Assembly (NCBI RefSeq): GCF_900215155.1
Contig: NZ_LT907980.1
Coordinates: 1,984,001-2,048,000 of the forward strand
Direction: 5' to 3'
DNA length: 64,000 nt
DNA from: Marinobacter sp. LV10R510-11A
Lineage (GTDB): Bacteria; Pseudomonadota; Gammaproteobacteria; Pseudomonadales; Oleiphilaceae
Shown: positions 1-9,161 of the stretch, piece by piece
How positions within the stretch are numbered: position 1 is the stretch's first letter
How the letters are laid out: each line of letters opens with the position of its first letter
The notes under the pieces: model-generated
Seen by the model: only the letters and a program-made list of their open reading frames with translations
Told to the model about the DNA's origin: nothing
Database searches by the model: none
Made by a program: the position numbers and the translations under genes

Positions 1-23
1 GCAAACCGCATAGCCTGATGCAA

Positions 24-58
24 ACACGCAGGGCAGGTTAACCGCCTGCCCTGCGTGT
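24..58 (-). terminator. Hairpin downstream of thiolase operon
   Basis: A perfect 14-bp inverted repeat (ACACGCAGGGCAGG at 24-37, partner at 45-58) with a 7-nt loop lies just past the stop of the minus-strand thiolase. Read on the minus strand it is followed by only a short T-run (TTT), so it is a plausible but weak-tailed intrinsic terminator for the three-gene operon ending at 68. Confidence 0.6.
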
Positions 59-67
59 GCCTCATAA

Positions 68-1249
68 TCAGATCAGTTCAATAGCAACGGCTGTCGCTTC
101 ACCACCGCCAATACACAGAGAAGCAACTCCACGCTTCAGCCCCTTCTGTTTTAAGGCATTGATGAGCGTGACGATAATTCGCGAGCCGGATGAGCCAATC
201 GGGTGCCCGAGAGCGCAGGCCCCGCCGAATACGTTGACCTTTTCAGCTGGCAGCTTTAGCTCATTGATCGCCAGCAAGCTGACAACTGCAAAGGCTTCGT
301 TGATCTCAAACAGATCCACATCATCCTTGCTCCAGCCTGCCTTCTCCAGCACCTTTTCGATTGCGCTTATGGGCGCCTCCGAGAATTCCGCCGGTAACCC
401 AGCGTAGGTCGCGTGGGCCACAATACGTGCTTGGGGTGTTAGGCCCCGAGCTTTGACTTCAGCCGCAGAAGCGAGCACTAGCGCAGACGCACCGTCACTG
501 ATGGAGCTGGCGTTGGCGGCAGTTACCGTGCCGTCTTTAGCAAAAGCCGGCTTGAGCGTTGGAATTTTTTCCGGCCTGGCCTTGCCTGGCTGTTCATCAG
601 TATCGACCAGAGTTTCACCGCCACGACCTGCAACAGAAACCGGTGCGATTTCCGGCTCAAACCAGCCATTTTCTATGGCCGCCAGTGCCTTGTTCAGTGA
701 GCCTATGGCGAACTCATCCATCGCTTGCCTGGTGACCTTGTACTTATCGGCCGTGCGCTGCGCGAACACACCCATAAGGCCACCTTCGTAGGCATCCTCT
801 AGGCCATCAAGAAACATGCTGTCCATCACCTGGCCGTGGCCCATGCGCATGCCGCCGCGAGCTTTCGGTAACAGGTAAGGTGCCTGGCTCATGTTCTCCA
901 TGCCACCGGCAACCATGATGTTGTTGGTACCCGCTTTGATCTGGTCATGAGCCATGATCACAGCTTGCATGCCCGAACCGCACATCTTGTTCACGGTGGT
1001 GCAGCCGGAACTGTCCGGAATACCAGAAGCGCGTGAAGCCTGGCGCGCCGGCGCCTGGCCAAGCCCTGCGGGCAACACGCAGCCCATGATCACTTCCTGG
1101 ATATCTGCTGGTTGCAGACCACTGCGTTCAATGGCTGCCTTGATGGAAACAGCACCCAAATCCGGAGATCGCACGGAACTTAGGGAACCCATCATGCCGC
1201 CCATGGGAGTGCGGGCCGAGCCCGCAATCACAACGCTGTTGTCGCTCAT
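68..1249 (-). CDS. Acetyl-CoA acyltransferase (thiolase)
   Basis: A 393-residue thiolase that would cleave a 3-ketoacyl-CoA with CoA to release acetyl-CoA, in the cytoplasm. All catalytic landmarks are present: the acyl-accepting Cys90 in NKMCGSG, His349 in GHPIGSSG and Cys379 in CIGGGE. Length is normal for the family. The ATG has a TGAGGT ribosome site 7 nt upstream. It is the last gene of a minus-strand operon after a short-chain dehydrogenase and an acyl-CoA dehydrogenase (18-nt gap), so it probably does the final step of that pathway, for example 2-methylacetoacetyl-CoA to acetyl-CoA plus propionyl-CoA. The substrate is inferred from context; a general acetyl-CoA C-acetyltransferase role is the alternative. 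Confidence 0.9.
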   Translation of the reverse strand: MSDNSVVIAGSARTPMGGMMGSLSSVRSPDLGAVSIKAAIERSGLQPADIQEVIMGCVLPAGLGQAPARQASRASGIPDSSGCTTVNKMCGSGMQAVIMAHDQIKAGTNNIMVAGGMENMSQAPYLLPKARGGMRMGHGQVMDSMFLDGLEDAYEGGLMGVFAQRTADKYKVTRQAMDEFAIGSLNKALAAIENGWFEPEIAPVSVAGRGGETLVDTDEQPGKARPEKIPTLKPAFAKDGTVTAANASSISDGASALVLASAAEVKARGLTPQARIVAHATYAGLPAEFSEAPISAIEKVLEKAGWSKDDVDLFEINEAFAVVSLLAINELKLPAEKVNVFGGACALGHPIGSSGSRIIVTLINALKQKGLKRGVASLCIGGGEATAVAIELI

Positions 1250-1267
1250 ATTAAAACCTCACTGATT

Positions 1268-2419
1268 TCAAACTCTGCCCAAAATAGAGCGGGCAATAAT
1301 CTCTTTCATGACTTCCGACGTGCCACCATAGATGCGCTGAACACGGGCATCGGTAAATGCACGGGAAATGGGATATTCCGTGGTGTAACCATATCCACCA
1401 AACAGCTGCAGGCAGCCATCTGCCACTCGGCACTGCATTTCTGTGGCACTGTATTTGGCCATGGACGCCGTAGGCGCATCCAGTTCGCCGGCTTCGTACT
1501 GGTTTATGCACTGGGCGACAAACGCCTTGTTAACCTGGTACTCGGTTTCCATTCGGGCAATTTCAAACCGGGTGTTCTGAATCTGCGCCAGTTTCTGGCC
1601 GAACAATACCCGTTCCTGGGTGTAGGCTATGGTGAGATCCAGCGCACCTCTGGCGGCGGCCACACCCAGTGCGCCGATAACCAGCCGCTCCCGGGGCAAT
1701 TCCTGCATCAGGTAAACAAAGCCTTTACCTTCCTCGCCCACCAGCGCAGTTGCCGGTACACGCATATCTGAAAAGAACAGCTCAGAGGTATCGCCACTGT
1801 GCTGCCCTATCTTGTCGAGGTTCCGCCCTTTGCTATAACCCGGCAAGGTGGTATCCACCAGAAACAGACTGATGCCTTTGGCGCCAGCCGAAGGATCGGT
1901 TTTTGCCGCGACAATCACCATACCGGCATGCTGACCGTTGGTGATGAAGGTTTTTGAGCCGTTCAGAATATAGTCGTCACCGTCCCGCACCGCACTGGTG
2001 CGCATCGCCTGCAAGTCACTGCCAGCGCCCGGCTCAGTCATGGCGATGGCGCCAACCACTTCACCAGACACCATTTTCGGCAGCCACTGCTGCTTCTGGG
2101 CTTCATTACCCAGGTGACTGATGTATGGCGCCACAATGTCTGAATGCACCATTACGCTGGTTGAAAGTGCGCCAAACCCCATGCGAGCCAGTTCTTCACC
2201 AACCACCACGGAGTACTGAAACGGTGCCTCACACCCGCCGCAATCTTCAGGAATATCCACACATAACATGCCGGCATCGCCGAGCGTGTTCCAAAGCTCA
2301 CGGGGTACAAGCCCCGACTTCTCCCAGGCCTCGTAATGTGGCGCGACTTCGGTTTCGAGAGCCTTTATGACAGACGCCCGGAACAGTGCGAGTTCTTCTT
2401 GATCCACAGAATTAGTCAT
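1268..2419 (-). CDS. Acyl-CoA dehydrogenase
   Basis: A 383-residue FAD acyl-CoA dehydrogenase that would introduce the alpha-beta double bond into an acyl-CoA and pass electrons to ETF. The FAD/substrate signature MTEPGAGSD is present. Near the C-terminus the motif reads YGGTSE, so the usual short-chain catalytic Glu is missing there; instead a Glu sits in LPRERL, the position used by isovaleryl- and long-chain-type enzymes. This suggests a branched or long acyl substrate. It lies 25 nt after the SDR gene and 18 nt before the thiolase gene. Context with a likely LiuR box suggests 2-methylbutyryl-CoA or a related branched acyl-CoA, but this is inference. Start chosen on a TAGGAG site. Confidence 0.88.
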   Translation of the reverse strand: MTNSVDQEELALFRASVIKALETEVAPHYEAWEKSGLVPRELWNTLGDAGMLCVDIPEDCGGCEAPFQYSVVVGEELARMGFGALSTSVMVHSDIVAPYISHLGNEAQKQQWLPKMVSGEVVGAIAMTEPGAGSDLQAMRTSAVRDGDDYILNGSKTFITNGQHAGMVIVAAKTDPSAGAKGISLFLVDTTLPGYSKGRNLDKIGQHSGDTSELFFSDMRVPATALVGEEGKGFVYLMQELPRERLVIGALGVAAARGALDLTIAYTQERVLFGQKLAQIQNTRFEIARMETEYQVNKAFVAQCINQYEAGELDAPTASMAKYSATEMQCRVADGCLQLFGGYGYTTEYPISRAFTDARVQRIYGGTSEVMKEIIARSILGRV

Positions 2420-2444
2420 TGCGCGCTCCTACCTGTAAACAAAT

Positions 2445-3206
2445 TCACTTGGGCGCCATGCGCAAGGCACTGTCCAGCCGAATAGTTTCTCCGTTCAGGA
2501 TCGGGTTGCGCACCATCTGATCCACCATCATGCCAAACTCTTCAGGCTTACCCAGGCGCTTAGGGAATGGCAGTGTCGCGGCCAGGCTATCCTGCACTTC
2601 TTGGGGCATGCCAGACATCATCGGTGTCATGAACAACCCAGGTGCGATGGTGTTCACGCGGATGCCTTCGCGGGCCAGTTCCCGGGCCGACTGAATGGTC
2701 AAAGCAACCACGCCGCCCTTGGACGCGCTGTAAGCCGCCTGTCCAATTTGCCCTTCGTATGCAGCCACAGACGCGGTATTAATAATCACACCGCGCTCGC
2801 CGTCTGCGTTGGGTTCACGCTGCGCCATATCGGCTGCGGCAAGTCTCAGAATGTTGAAGGTTCCGATCAGGTTTACTTGGATTACCTTGCTGAAGCTCTC
2901 CAACGGCATAACACCTTCGCGGCCCAGAATCTTGGCCGCCGGGCCAATACCTGCACAGCTAACCGCAACCCCGCAGAGGCCGTGAGCCTCGCGTGCCGTT
3001 GCAAGCGCTGCTTCCGCGCTTTCAGCCGAGCTCACATCGCAATGCACGAAAATTCCGCCAATGTCTGCAGCAACCTTCTCGCCCTGCTCTTTTTGCAGAT
3101 CAAGAATCGCGACTTTGCAGCCAGCTGCGGCCAGAGCCCGAGCTGCACCTTCGCCAAGCCCGGATGCGCCACCTGTAACAATGGCCGGTATGTTTTTGAA
3201 TTCCAT
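2445..3206 (-). CDS. 3-hydroxyacyl-CoA dehydrogenase, SDR type
   Basis: A classical short-chain dehydrogenase of 253 residues resembling type-2 3-hydroxyacyl-CoA dehydrogenase (HSD17B10 family), which oxidises 3-hydroxy-2-methylbutyryl-CoA and other 3-hydroxyacyl-CoAs with NAD. The nucleotide loop TGGASGLG is at residues 11-18, Asp37 (in ILDL) fits NAD preference, and the triad is Ser146, Tyr159, Lys163. The ATG at 3206 has an AGGA site 8 nt upstream; a GTG 15 nt further up would overlap that site and is less likely. First gene of the operon with the acyl-CoA dehydrogenase and thiolase, and preceded by a palindromic LiuR-type box about 50 nt upstream. No hydratase is present in this operon. 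Confidence 0.9.
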   Translation of the reverse strand: MEFKNIPAIVTGGASGLGEGAARALAAAGCKVAILDLQKEQGEKVAADIGGIFVHCDVSSAESAEAALATAREAHGLCGVAVSCAGIGPAAKILGREGVMPLESFSKVIQVNLIGTFNILRLAAADMAQREPNADGERGVIINTASVAAYEGQIGQAAYSASKGGVVALTIQSARELAREGIRVNTIAPGLFMTPMMSGMPQEVQDSLAATLPFPKRLGKPEEFGMMVDQMVRNPILNGETIRLDSALRMAPK

Positions 3207-3256
3207 CGTCTTATCCTTCACATCAAATGTGTTGACTGAATTGGATATAAATAAAA

Positions 3257-3274
3257 CTTTACGTTGACGTAAAC
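3257..3274. promoter_or_regulatory. LiuR-type operator box 1
   Basis: CTTTACGT-TG-ACGTAAAC, a near-perfect palindrome in the gap between the minus-strand SDR operon (start 3206) and the end of the upstream thiolase. It matches the boxes at 8607, 33853 and 36002 in arm sequence and 2-nt centre. It is the expected form of a MerR-family LiuR site; binding is inferred. Confidence 0.75.
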
Positions 3275-3314
3275 TTTAACCAATTCAGCCTTAAAAATAA
3301 ATCAGTCTGTCAGA

Positions 3315-4502
3315 TCAGCTGATGCTCTCAACAATCAACGCGATGCCCTGACCGCCGCCAATGCACATGGTAATCAGGCCATAGCGGCCGCCCGTGCGCT
3401 CAAGCTCCGCCAGGGTTTTAATAATCAGGATAGAACCGGTGGCGCCTACCGGGTGGCCCATAGCAACAGCGCCGCCATTGGGGTTCACCTTGTCTGCAGG
3501 AAAGCCAAGTTCCTTGCTAACAGCCAGCGCCTGAGCGGCAAAGGCCTCGTTGGATTCAATCACATCCAGGTCTGCCACCTTAAGGCCAGTTTTCTCCAGC
3601 ACTCGGCGCACAGCCGGAATCGGGCCTAGCCCCATTACACTGGGATCTACCCCGGCAAAGGCGTAGCCAACTATGCGTGCACGAGCTTTAAGGCCGCGCT
3701 TTTCCGCTTCCGCAGCGCTGGTGAGTACCATGGCGGCCGCACCATCGTTAATACCGGAAGCGTTGCCCGGCGTTACGATGCCATCCTTGGTGAAAGCTGG
3801 CTTCAGGCCGGCAAGGCTTTCAGTGGTGGTGCCAGCCCGTACATGCTCATCCTGATCGAAGGTGAACTCCTTACGGCCCTGTTTTACCGTTACCGGTACA
3901 ATCTGTTCCTTAAAATAGCCACTTTCAATGGCCTGACTAGCGCGGCGGTGGCTTTCTGCCGAGAACGCATCCAAGTCTTCACGGGTAAGGCCGTACTTTT
4001 CGGCAATTCGTTCAGCCGTCATGCCCATGTGGCCACTGCCAAACGGATCGCTGAGCGTACCCATGGTCATATCAATCACTTTGCTATCACCCATCCGCAG
4101 GCCCTTGCGAACGTTGGGCAACACATAGGCACCCTGGCTCATGCTCTCGGCACCACCAGCCAAGGCAATCTGGCTGTCACCCATCACAATCATCTGCGCG
4201 GCACTGATAACCGACTGCACACCAGAGCCACACAAACGGTTCACATTAAACGCTGCAGACCCTTTTTGCAGGCCAGAGTTCAAGCCGATATGCCGTGCCA
4301 CGTATGCATCCGCCGGGCCGGTTGGAATGATATGGCCAAACACAGAATGGTCGATGTCTTCAGCCGGTACACCTGCGCGGGTAATGGCTTCTTTTGCTGC
4401 ACAAGTACCCAGATCGGCCGGGCCTAGCGAGCTCAAGCTGCCACCAAAACTACCAATGGCGGTACGGGCGCCGTCGAGAATGACAACATCGGTTAATTTC
4501 AT
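3315..4502 (-). CDS. Acetyl-CoA acetyltransferase (thiolase)
   Basis: A second complete thiolase, 395 residues, paralogous to the one at 68-1249. Catalytic residues are Cys91 (NRLCGSG), His350 (GHPVGATG) and Cys380 (CIGGGQG). It would act as acetoacetyl-CoA thiolase or as a degradative 3-ketoacyl-CoA thiolase. An AAAGGAA ribosome site precedes the ATG. It follows the frameshifted acyl-CoA dehydrogenase by 51 nt on the same strand, so the two were probably co-transcribed from the divergent region in front of the AraC-type gene. In a leucine-degrading organism it could handle acetoacetate-derived acetoacetyl-CoA; that is inference. Confidence 0.9.
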   Translation of the reverse strand: MKLTDVVILDGARTAIGSFGGSLSSLGPADLGTCAAKEAITRAGVPAEDIDHSVFGHIIPTGPADAYVARHIGLNSGLQKGSAAFNVNRLCGSGVQSVISAAQMIVMGDSQIALAGGAESMSQGAYVLPNVRKGLRMGDSKVIDMTMGTLSDPFGSGHMGMTAERIAEKYGLTREDLDAFSAESHRRASQAIESGYFKEQIVPVTVKQGRKEFTFDQDEHVRAGTTTESLAGLKPAFTKDGIVTPGNASGINDGAAAMVLTSAAEAEKRGLKARARIVGYAFAGVDPSVMGLGPIPAVRRVLEKTGLKVADLDVIESNEAFAAQALAVSKELGFPADKVNPNGGAVAMGHPVGATGSILIIKTLAELERTGGRYGLITMCIGGGQGIALIVESIS

Positions 4503-4553
4503 CGTTTGTTTCCTTTAATGTTCAGATCAGTGTAAGTCCGAAGAACGGATAAT

Positions 4554-5697
4554 TCATTTGCCCAACATGGAGCGAGCAATAACCTCTTTCATGATTTCAG
4601 ATGTCCCGGCATAAATTGTCTGCACCCGGGCATCCACAAAGAATCGCGATACGGGATACTCCAGGGTGTACCCATAGCCGCCGAACATTTGTAAACAGTC
4701 GCTGGCTATATCGCACTGCATTTCGGTGAGCATCAGCTTCAGAATGGCCGCATCGGTTGCCCCCATTTCGCCCTTATGGTATTTCGCGATGCACTGTTTC
4801 AGGTAGGCTTTTGCCATCTCCAGTCTTGCTCGGGCTTCTGCGAGCTTGAACCGGGTGTTCTGAAAATCAGCGATTCTCTGGCCAAAAGCTTGGCGCTGCT
4901 GCACGTAATCCAAAGTGATCGCCAACACTCCCTCTGTCGCACCCACCGCTTGGGCACCGACACCTAGGCGCTCTCGCGGCAACTCCTGCATCAAATAGGC
5001 AAACCCTTTGCCTTCTTCACCTAACCAGTGCATCGTGCGGAACCACAAGATCCGAGAAGAACAGCTCGGCAGTATCGCTGGCGTGTTGGCCAATTTTGCG
5101 AATGTCCTTGCCCCGGGAAAATCCTGGCAAACTGCTATCCACCAGAAACAACGATACACCTTTGGCTCCGGCCGCAGGATCTGTTTTCGCACATACGATC
5201 ACCAGCTCAGCCCGCAAACCGTTGGTGATAAACACCTTGGCGCCGTTAATCACATAGCCGTCATCCGTGCGTTGAGCCGTGGTGCGCATAGCGGCTAGAT
5301 CGCTACCGGCACCTGGCTCGGTCATCGCGATTGCGCTAAGCACATCGCCGCTAATCATATCCGGAAGGTACCGCTGCTTCTGGGCGTTAGAACCAAGGTG
5401 CAGAATATAAGGCATCACAATGTTGGCGTGAATATTATAGCTACCGGCCAGGCCGCCAAAGCCCTTGCGGGCCATTTCTTCAATTGCCAACTGTGAGATT
5501 TCAAAGCTCGCCTGTGCGCCGCCATACTCCTCTGGCATATCAATACCAAGCATGCCCGCCTGCCCCAGAGTATTCCATAGGGCGCGCGGAATGGCGGCCT
5601 GCTCTTCCCACTGGCCGTAGAAGGGCGCGATTTCCCTGTCGAGAACCCGGTTGATCATAGAGTGAAAGAGCTCAGTATCTTCTTGATGTTCGGACAT
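4554..5697 (-). pseudogene. Acyl-CoA dehydrogenase with a single-base frameshift
   Basis: Two overlapping reading frames together make one full-length acyl-CoA dehydrogenase of about 380 residues, close to the gene at 1268-2419. The N-terminal part (5697 to about 5023) carries MTEPGAGSD and ends at a premature TGA just after residues DALV; the C-terminal part continues in another frame from GEEGKG to the usual C-terminal YAGTSEIMKEVIARSMLGK. Dropping one base at about 5022 (an A on the coding strand, GGTTAGGTG) restores DALVGEEGKG exactly as in the paralogue. So either the gene is freshly inactivated or the base is a sequencing error. Gene order with the thiolase suggests a fatty or branched acyl-CoA role, with the catalytic Glu in PRERL rather than at YAGTSE. 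Confidence 0.85.
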
Positions 5698-5715
5698 ACA
5701 TATTCCCCTATATAG

Positions 5716-5738
5716 CCCCGTTATAACCCCGTTAATAA
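5716..5738. promoter_or_regulatory. Tandem 11-bp repeat, possible AraC-type site
   Basis: Two direct copies, CCCCGTTATAA and CCCCGTTAATAA, sit back to back with a period of one helical turn, in the divergent gap between the acyl-CoA dehydrogenase (minus) and the AraC-family gene (plus). AraC-family activators often bind such direct repeats. This one is about 20 nt from the dehydrogenase start and could be its activator or operator site. Confidence 0.4.
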
Positions 5739-5843
5739 TCTGTTTAATCAGGCAACCGTCTATTTAAAGGGTTATCCTGTCCACCGAGAATGGCCGTACA
5801 AGCCGAAAAAATTGACTCATTACGCAACTGAACCTCCATAGAT

Positions 5844-6857
5844 ATGCCCAATTCCAAGCCCAAACCTCATATTGCAAACCACTATCTGCAGGCATCCATT
5901 AGAGGCGCAGAGCGACAAGGGGTTCAACGTGAGGCGCTTTTGGAAAGCGCGGGTGTGCCGGTAGCGTGGCTTAACAAGCCCGAGCAGCTGATCAGCGAAG
6001 CGCAACTTACCCGGCTTATAAAGGGTGTATGGAGAGCAACACGTGACGAGTTCATGGGGCTTTCAACCAGTCGCTGCAAAAACGGCATGTTTGCACTGAT
6101 GACTGATTATTGTCTTGGCTCTGCCACGCTCGGTGCGGTGCTGAGAAAAAGCGCGCGCTTTTTCAACATAGCCTGTGACAACGTCGACATAGGCCTTGGT
6201 CAAAGCAATAGCAACAAGCTGGTATTTTTCTGCCTGAACCTTCACGACACCAGCCAAGATACGGATCACCTGCTGCAGGAGTTCCTAATGCTTATGTGGC
6301 AAAGATTCGCGTGTTGGTTGGTAGATCAGCAAATTCCGTTAGCAACGACCCAATTCAGTTACCCAGCGCCGAATCACGTTGCGGAATACCGGGCCATGTA
6401 CCCCAGCGAGCTGCAGTTTGATGAATCTGTTTGTGGGTTTTATTTGCACGAAAGGTATTTGCAACTGCCCATCATCCGAAGTGAGGCTGAGTTGGCTGTT
6501 TTTCTGAAGGAAGCGCCTGCTTATATTCTACATCGCCCGGATCATGACGATAGCCTGCGCAACCGGGTTCGCACTCTACTGGCACAGCGAAGCCTCAAAG
6601 ACATGCCAGGCCTGGATCAGATTGCGCAACAGTTGCACATGACGCCCAGAAGCATAGGGCGAAAACTGCAAGAAGAGGGCACCTCCCTACGCACTATCAA
6701 AATGTCTTTGCGGCGAGAGCTCGCAACCAAGCTTATGAGTACGGAGAACCTCAGCGTTGCCGATATCAGCGAGCGCGTTGGCTTTTCAGAAACCGCTTCG
6801 TTTTGTAGAGCGTTCAAGCGTTGGACTGGAAAATCCCCCTCACAGTGGCCAGGGTAA
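5844..6857 (+). CDS. AraC-family transcriptional regulator
   Basis: A 337-residue regulator with an N-terminal ligand-binding domain of the type found in OruR/ArgR-like AraC proteins (roughly residues 20-200) and a C-terminal double helix-turn-helix (about 240-337) ending in the signature FSETASFCRAFKRWTGKSPS. It is divergent from the acyl-CoA dehydrogenase/thioase pair and precedes the acyl-CoA ligase by 118 nt. The likely role is control of one or both neighbours in response to an acyl or carboxylate ligand; neither ligand nor target is shown by the sequence. Confidence 0.88.
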   Translation: MPNSKPKPHIANHYLQASIRGAERQGVQREALLESAGVPVAWLNKPEQLISEAQLTRLIKGVWRATRDEFMGLSTSRCKNGMFALMTDYCLGSATLGAVLRKSARFFNIACDNVDIGLGQSNSNKLVFFCLNLHDTSQDTDHLLQEFLMLMWQRFACWLVDQQIPLATTQFSYPAPNHVAEYRAMYPSELQFDESVCGFYLHERYLQLPIIRSEAELAVFLKEAPAYILHRPDHDDSLRNRVRTLLAQRSLKDMPGLDQIAQQLHMTPRSIGRKLQEEGTSLRTIKMSLRRELATKLMSTENLSVADISERVGFSETASFCRAFKRWTGKSPSQWPG

Positions 6858-6975
6858 AAACTCAACGGTGTCTAATTGGGTCAATTTTTTCGACCTGACC
6901 GATCATTCACGGGGAACCCACTCCTCTGAGTTAATGCCTGTACGCAATAAATAACAACAGCAAAGAGGTATATGC

Positions 6976-8550
6976 ATGAACAACTCCCGTACATCCGCTT
7001 CTTCCTCCGTATCGGCGGGTATCCAGCGGGCTCTGCGAAACACCATCGGAGACGCCATTTCCCGTTCCGCGAGCACCCATGGTAGCCGCACTGCGCTGGC
7101 GTTTGACGACCGTACCTGGACGTTCTCAGAGATTCACGCAGCCTCAAACCGGCTAGCCCACCGCCTGATCGAACTAGGGCTGGAGCAAGGTGACCGTGTT
7201 GGCGCCTATGGTAAAAATTCCGATGCCTACGTACTGCTTTGGCTGGCCTGCACAAAAGCCGGACTAATCCACGTGCCCATCAACTATGCTCTGGTTGAAC
7301 ACGAACTTACCTACGTGCTCAACCAGTCTGGCTGCAAGGCCTTATTTGCCGATCTGGATCTGCAATCCCAAATTGATGCTGTCGCGGATAAATCTGAGGC
7401 GGACATTAACGGCAGCCTCCACGGCGGAAGCAAACTCGACGCATTGCAGCTCGCGCTTGAGGCCGGTAAAGACACAGCACCGGAACTGGCGCTTGCCGAC
7501 ACAGACGTGGTGCAAATTCTCTATACCTCCGGCACGACCTCAGACCCAAAAGGCGCCATGCACACCCACCGTTCGCTAATGACGCATTATGGCGCCTGCC
7601 AATATCATCTGGAGATTCGTCCCACCGACCGATCACTGGCTGCGTTGCCGCTCTACCACTCAGCACAAATGCATGTGTTTACCATGCCGATGTTACTGAG
7701 CGGCGGGTACAGCCGAATGATTAATACACCAACACCGGAAGCGATTCTTGGACTGTTGGCCAGCGACCAGCTGAACGCTTTTTTTGCACCGCCCACGGTC
7801 TGGATTGCGCTGCTACGCCACCCAGAATTCAACCCAGACAAACTGCAGCACGTGGATAAACTTTACTACGGCGCATCCATCATGCCCGCCCAAGTAGTGA
7901 AAGAGCTGGGCGAGAAACTACCAGGCGCCGGCTTGTACAACTGCTATGGCCAAAGCGAAATCGCACCGCTGGCAACCGTTCTACTACCGGAAGAACACGC
8001 CGACCGCCCCTCTTCGGCCGGTCGGCCTATGCAAACCGTTATGACCCGTATTGTGGACCCGGTTACCGGCAAAGATTGCAAACCCGGGGAACAGGGAGAA
8101 CTGGTGCACCGCTCACCGCAGCTAATGGTAGGCTACTGGGCCAAACCTGAGGCGACCGAAGAAGCATTCAAAAACGGTTGGTTCCATTCTGGCGACCTGG
8201 GCTACCAGGACGAAGACGGCTACATTTATATTGTTGACCGCATCAAGGACGTCGTGAACACCGGCGGTGTGCTGGTGGCCAGCCGCGACGTAGAAGAAGC
8301 CCTTTACCAACACGAATCCGTTGCGGAAGTCGCGGTTATCGGAGTACCAGATGAAAAATGGATAGAAGCAATCTGTGCTGTAGTGGTTGTTAAAGAAGGC
8401 TACCCGGAAGATGCAGAAGCTTTGATGATCCACGCTCGAGCCAGGCTTGCCAGCTTCAAATTGCCAAAGCAGATTCACTTTGTGCAGCAACTGCCCAAGA
8501 ACACCGCTGGCAAACTGCTAAAACGAAAGCTCAGAGAAGATCTAGCGTAA
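6976..8550 (+). CDS. AMP-forming acyl-CoA synthetase
   Basis: A 524-residue member of the adenylate-forming (ANL) superfamily that would activate a carboxylic acid to its acyl-CoA using ATP and CoA. The P-loop-like motif ILYTSGTTSDPKG is near residue 180, the YGQSE adenine motif near 320, the GWFHSGDLG hinge region near 400, and the C-terminal lysine in NTAGKLLKR near 515. An AGAGG site precedes the ATG. It stands between the AraC regulator and liuR, suggesting a branched or medium-chain acid that feeds the liu pathway. Exact substrate unknown. Confidence 0.88.
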   Translation: MNNSRTSASSSVSAGIQRALRNTIGDAISRSASTHGSRTALAFDDRTWTFSEIHAASNRLAHRLIELGLEQGDRVGAYGKNSDAYVLLWLACTKAGLIHVPINYALVEHELTYVLNQSGCKALFADLDLQSQIDAVADKSEADINGSLHGGSKLDALQLALEAGKDTAPELALADTDVVQILYTSGTTSDPKGAMHTHRSLMTHYGACQYHLEIRPTDRSLAALPLYHSAQMHVFTMPMLLSGGYSRMINTPTPEAILGLLASDQLNAFFAPPTVWIALLRHPEFNPDKLQHVDKLYYGASIMPAQVVKELGEKLPGAGLYNCYGQSEIAPLATVLLPEEHADRPSSAGRPMQTVMTRIVDPVTGKDCKPGEQGELVHRSPQLMVGYWAKPEATEEAFKNGWFHSGDLGYQDEDGYIYIVDRIKDVVNTGGVLVASRDVEEALYQHESVAEVAVIGVPDEKWIEAICAVVVVKEGYPEDAEALMIHARARLASFKLPKQIHFVQQLPKNTAGKLLKRKLREDLA

Positions 8551-8606
8551 CTCCCTCTCTGAACACCTTCTGGTACTGAACGCCAATAATTTAACGCCGG
8601 AAACTA

Positions 8607-8624
8607 CTTTACGTTAACGTAAAC
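8607..8624. promoter_or_regulatory. LiuR-type operator box 2 (upstream of liuR)
   Basis: CTTTACGT-TA-ACGTAAAC, the most symmetrical of the four boxes, lies 33 nt before the liuR start codon, as expected for autoregulation of the liu operon. Binding is inferred from symmetry, position and recurrence. Confidence 0.82.
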
Positions 8625-8657
8625 TTTCACTAGTCTTACCTGAAAAAGGATATAGAC

Positions 8658-9104
8658 ATGACCGAAAAGAGAACGTTCAGTATTAGTGAGCTCTCCAGTG
8701 AGTTTGACGTTACTACCCGTAGCATCCGTTTTTATGAAGATCAGGGCCTGCTAAAGCCAACACGGCGCGGACAAACTCGAATCTTCAGCACCATAGACAG
8801 AGTGCGCCTGAAGCTGATCCTCCGGGGCAAGCGCATGGGGTTTTCACTCGCTGAAACAAAAGAACTTTTCGATCTGTGGGACGAGACCCTGACAGGTAAC
8901 GAAAAGCAATTATTGAAAATGCTGACCATACTGAACAACAAACGAGCTCATATGGAACAGCAGAAAAATGACATAGCCATGGCGGAAATGGAAATCGAAA
9001 CGGCAGAATCCCGTTGCCTTGAAGCTCTCACGGAACTGCAGAAACAGAAAAAACAGCAAAGCCCGACCAATAGCGAAACAGGAAACGTCACAGAACAGAG
9101 CTGA
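8658..9104 (+). CDS. liuR: MerR-family regulator LiuR
   Basis: A 148-residue MerR-type DNA-binding protein. The N-terminal winged helix (FSISELSSEF, then TTRSIRFYEDQGLL) is complete and is followed by a long dimerisation coiled coil (about 75-135) rich in Glu, Lys and Gln. In other proteobacteria LiuR represses the leucine/isovalerate genes until an acyl-CoA intermediate appears; here it is the first gene of the cluster, 57 nt before liuA, with a palindromic box just upstream. No Cys pair typical of metal-sensing MerR proteins is seen at the C-terminus, which agrees with a metabolite-sensing role. AAAGGA ribosome site. Confidence 0.9.
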   Translation: MTEKRTFSISELSSEFDVTTRSIRFYEDQGLLKPTRRGQTRIFSTIDRVRLKLILRGKRMGFSLAETKELFDLWDETLTGNEKQLLKMLTILNNKRAHMEQQKNDIAMAEMEIETAESRCLEALTELQKQKKQQSPTNSETGNVTEQS

Positions 9105-9161
9105 TGACCAACCCGAATTCATTAGCAAAACATATACTTGGCAGAACAAAGGCAAACAAAC

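Noticed and set aside
2601..3239. 212-codon open frame on the plus strand
   Set aside because: Antisense to the SDR gene with its full triad; composition is unlike a real protein (many Arg, His, Cys).
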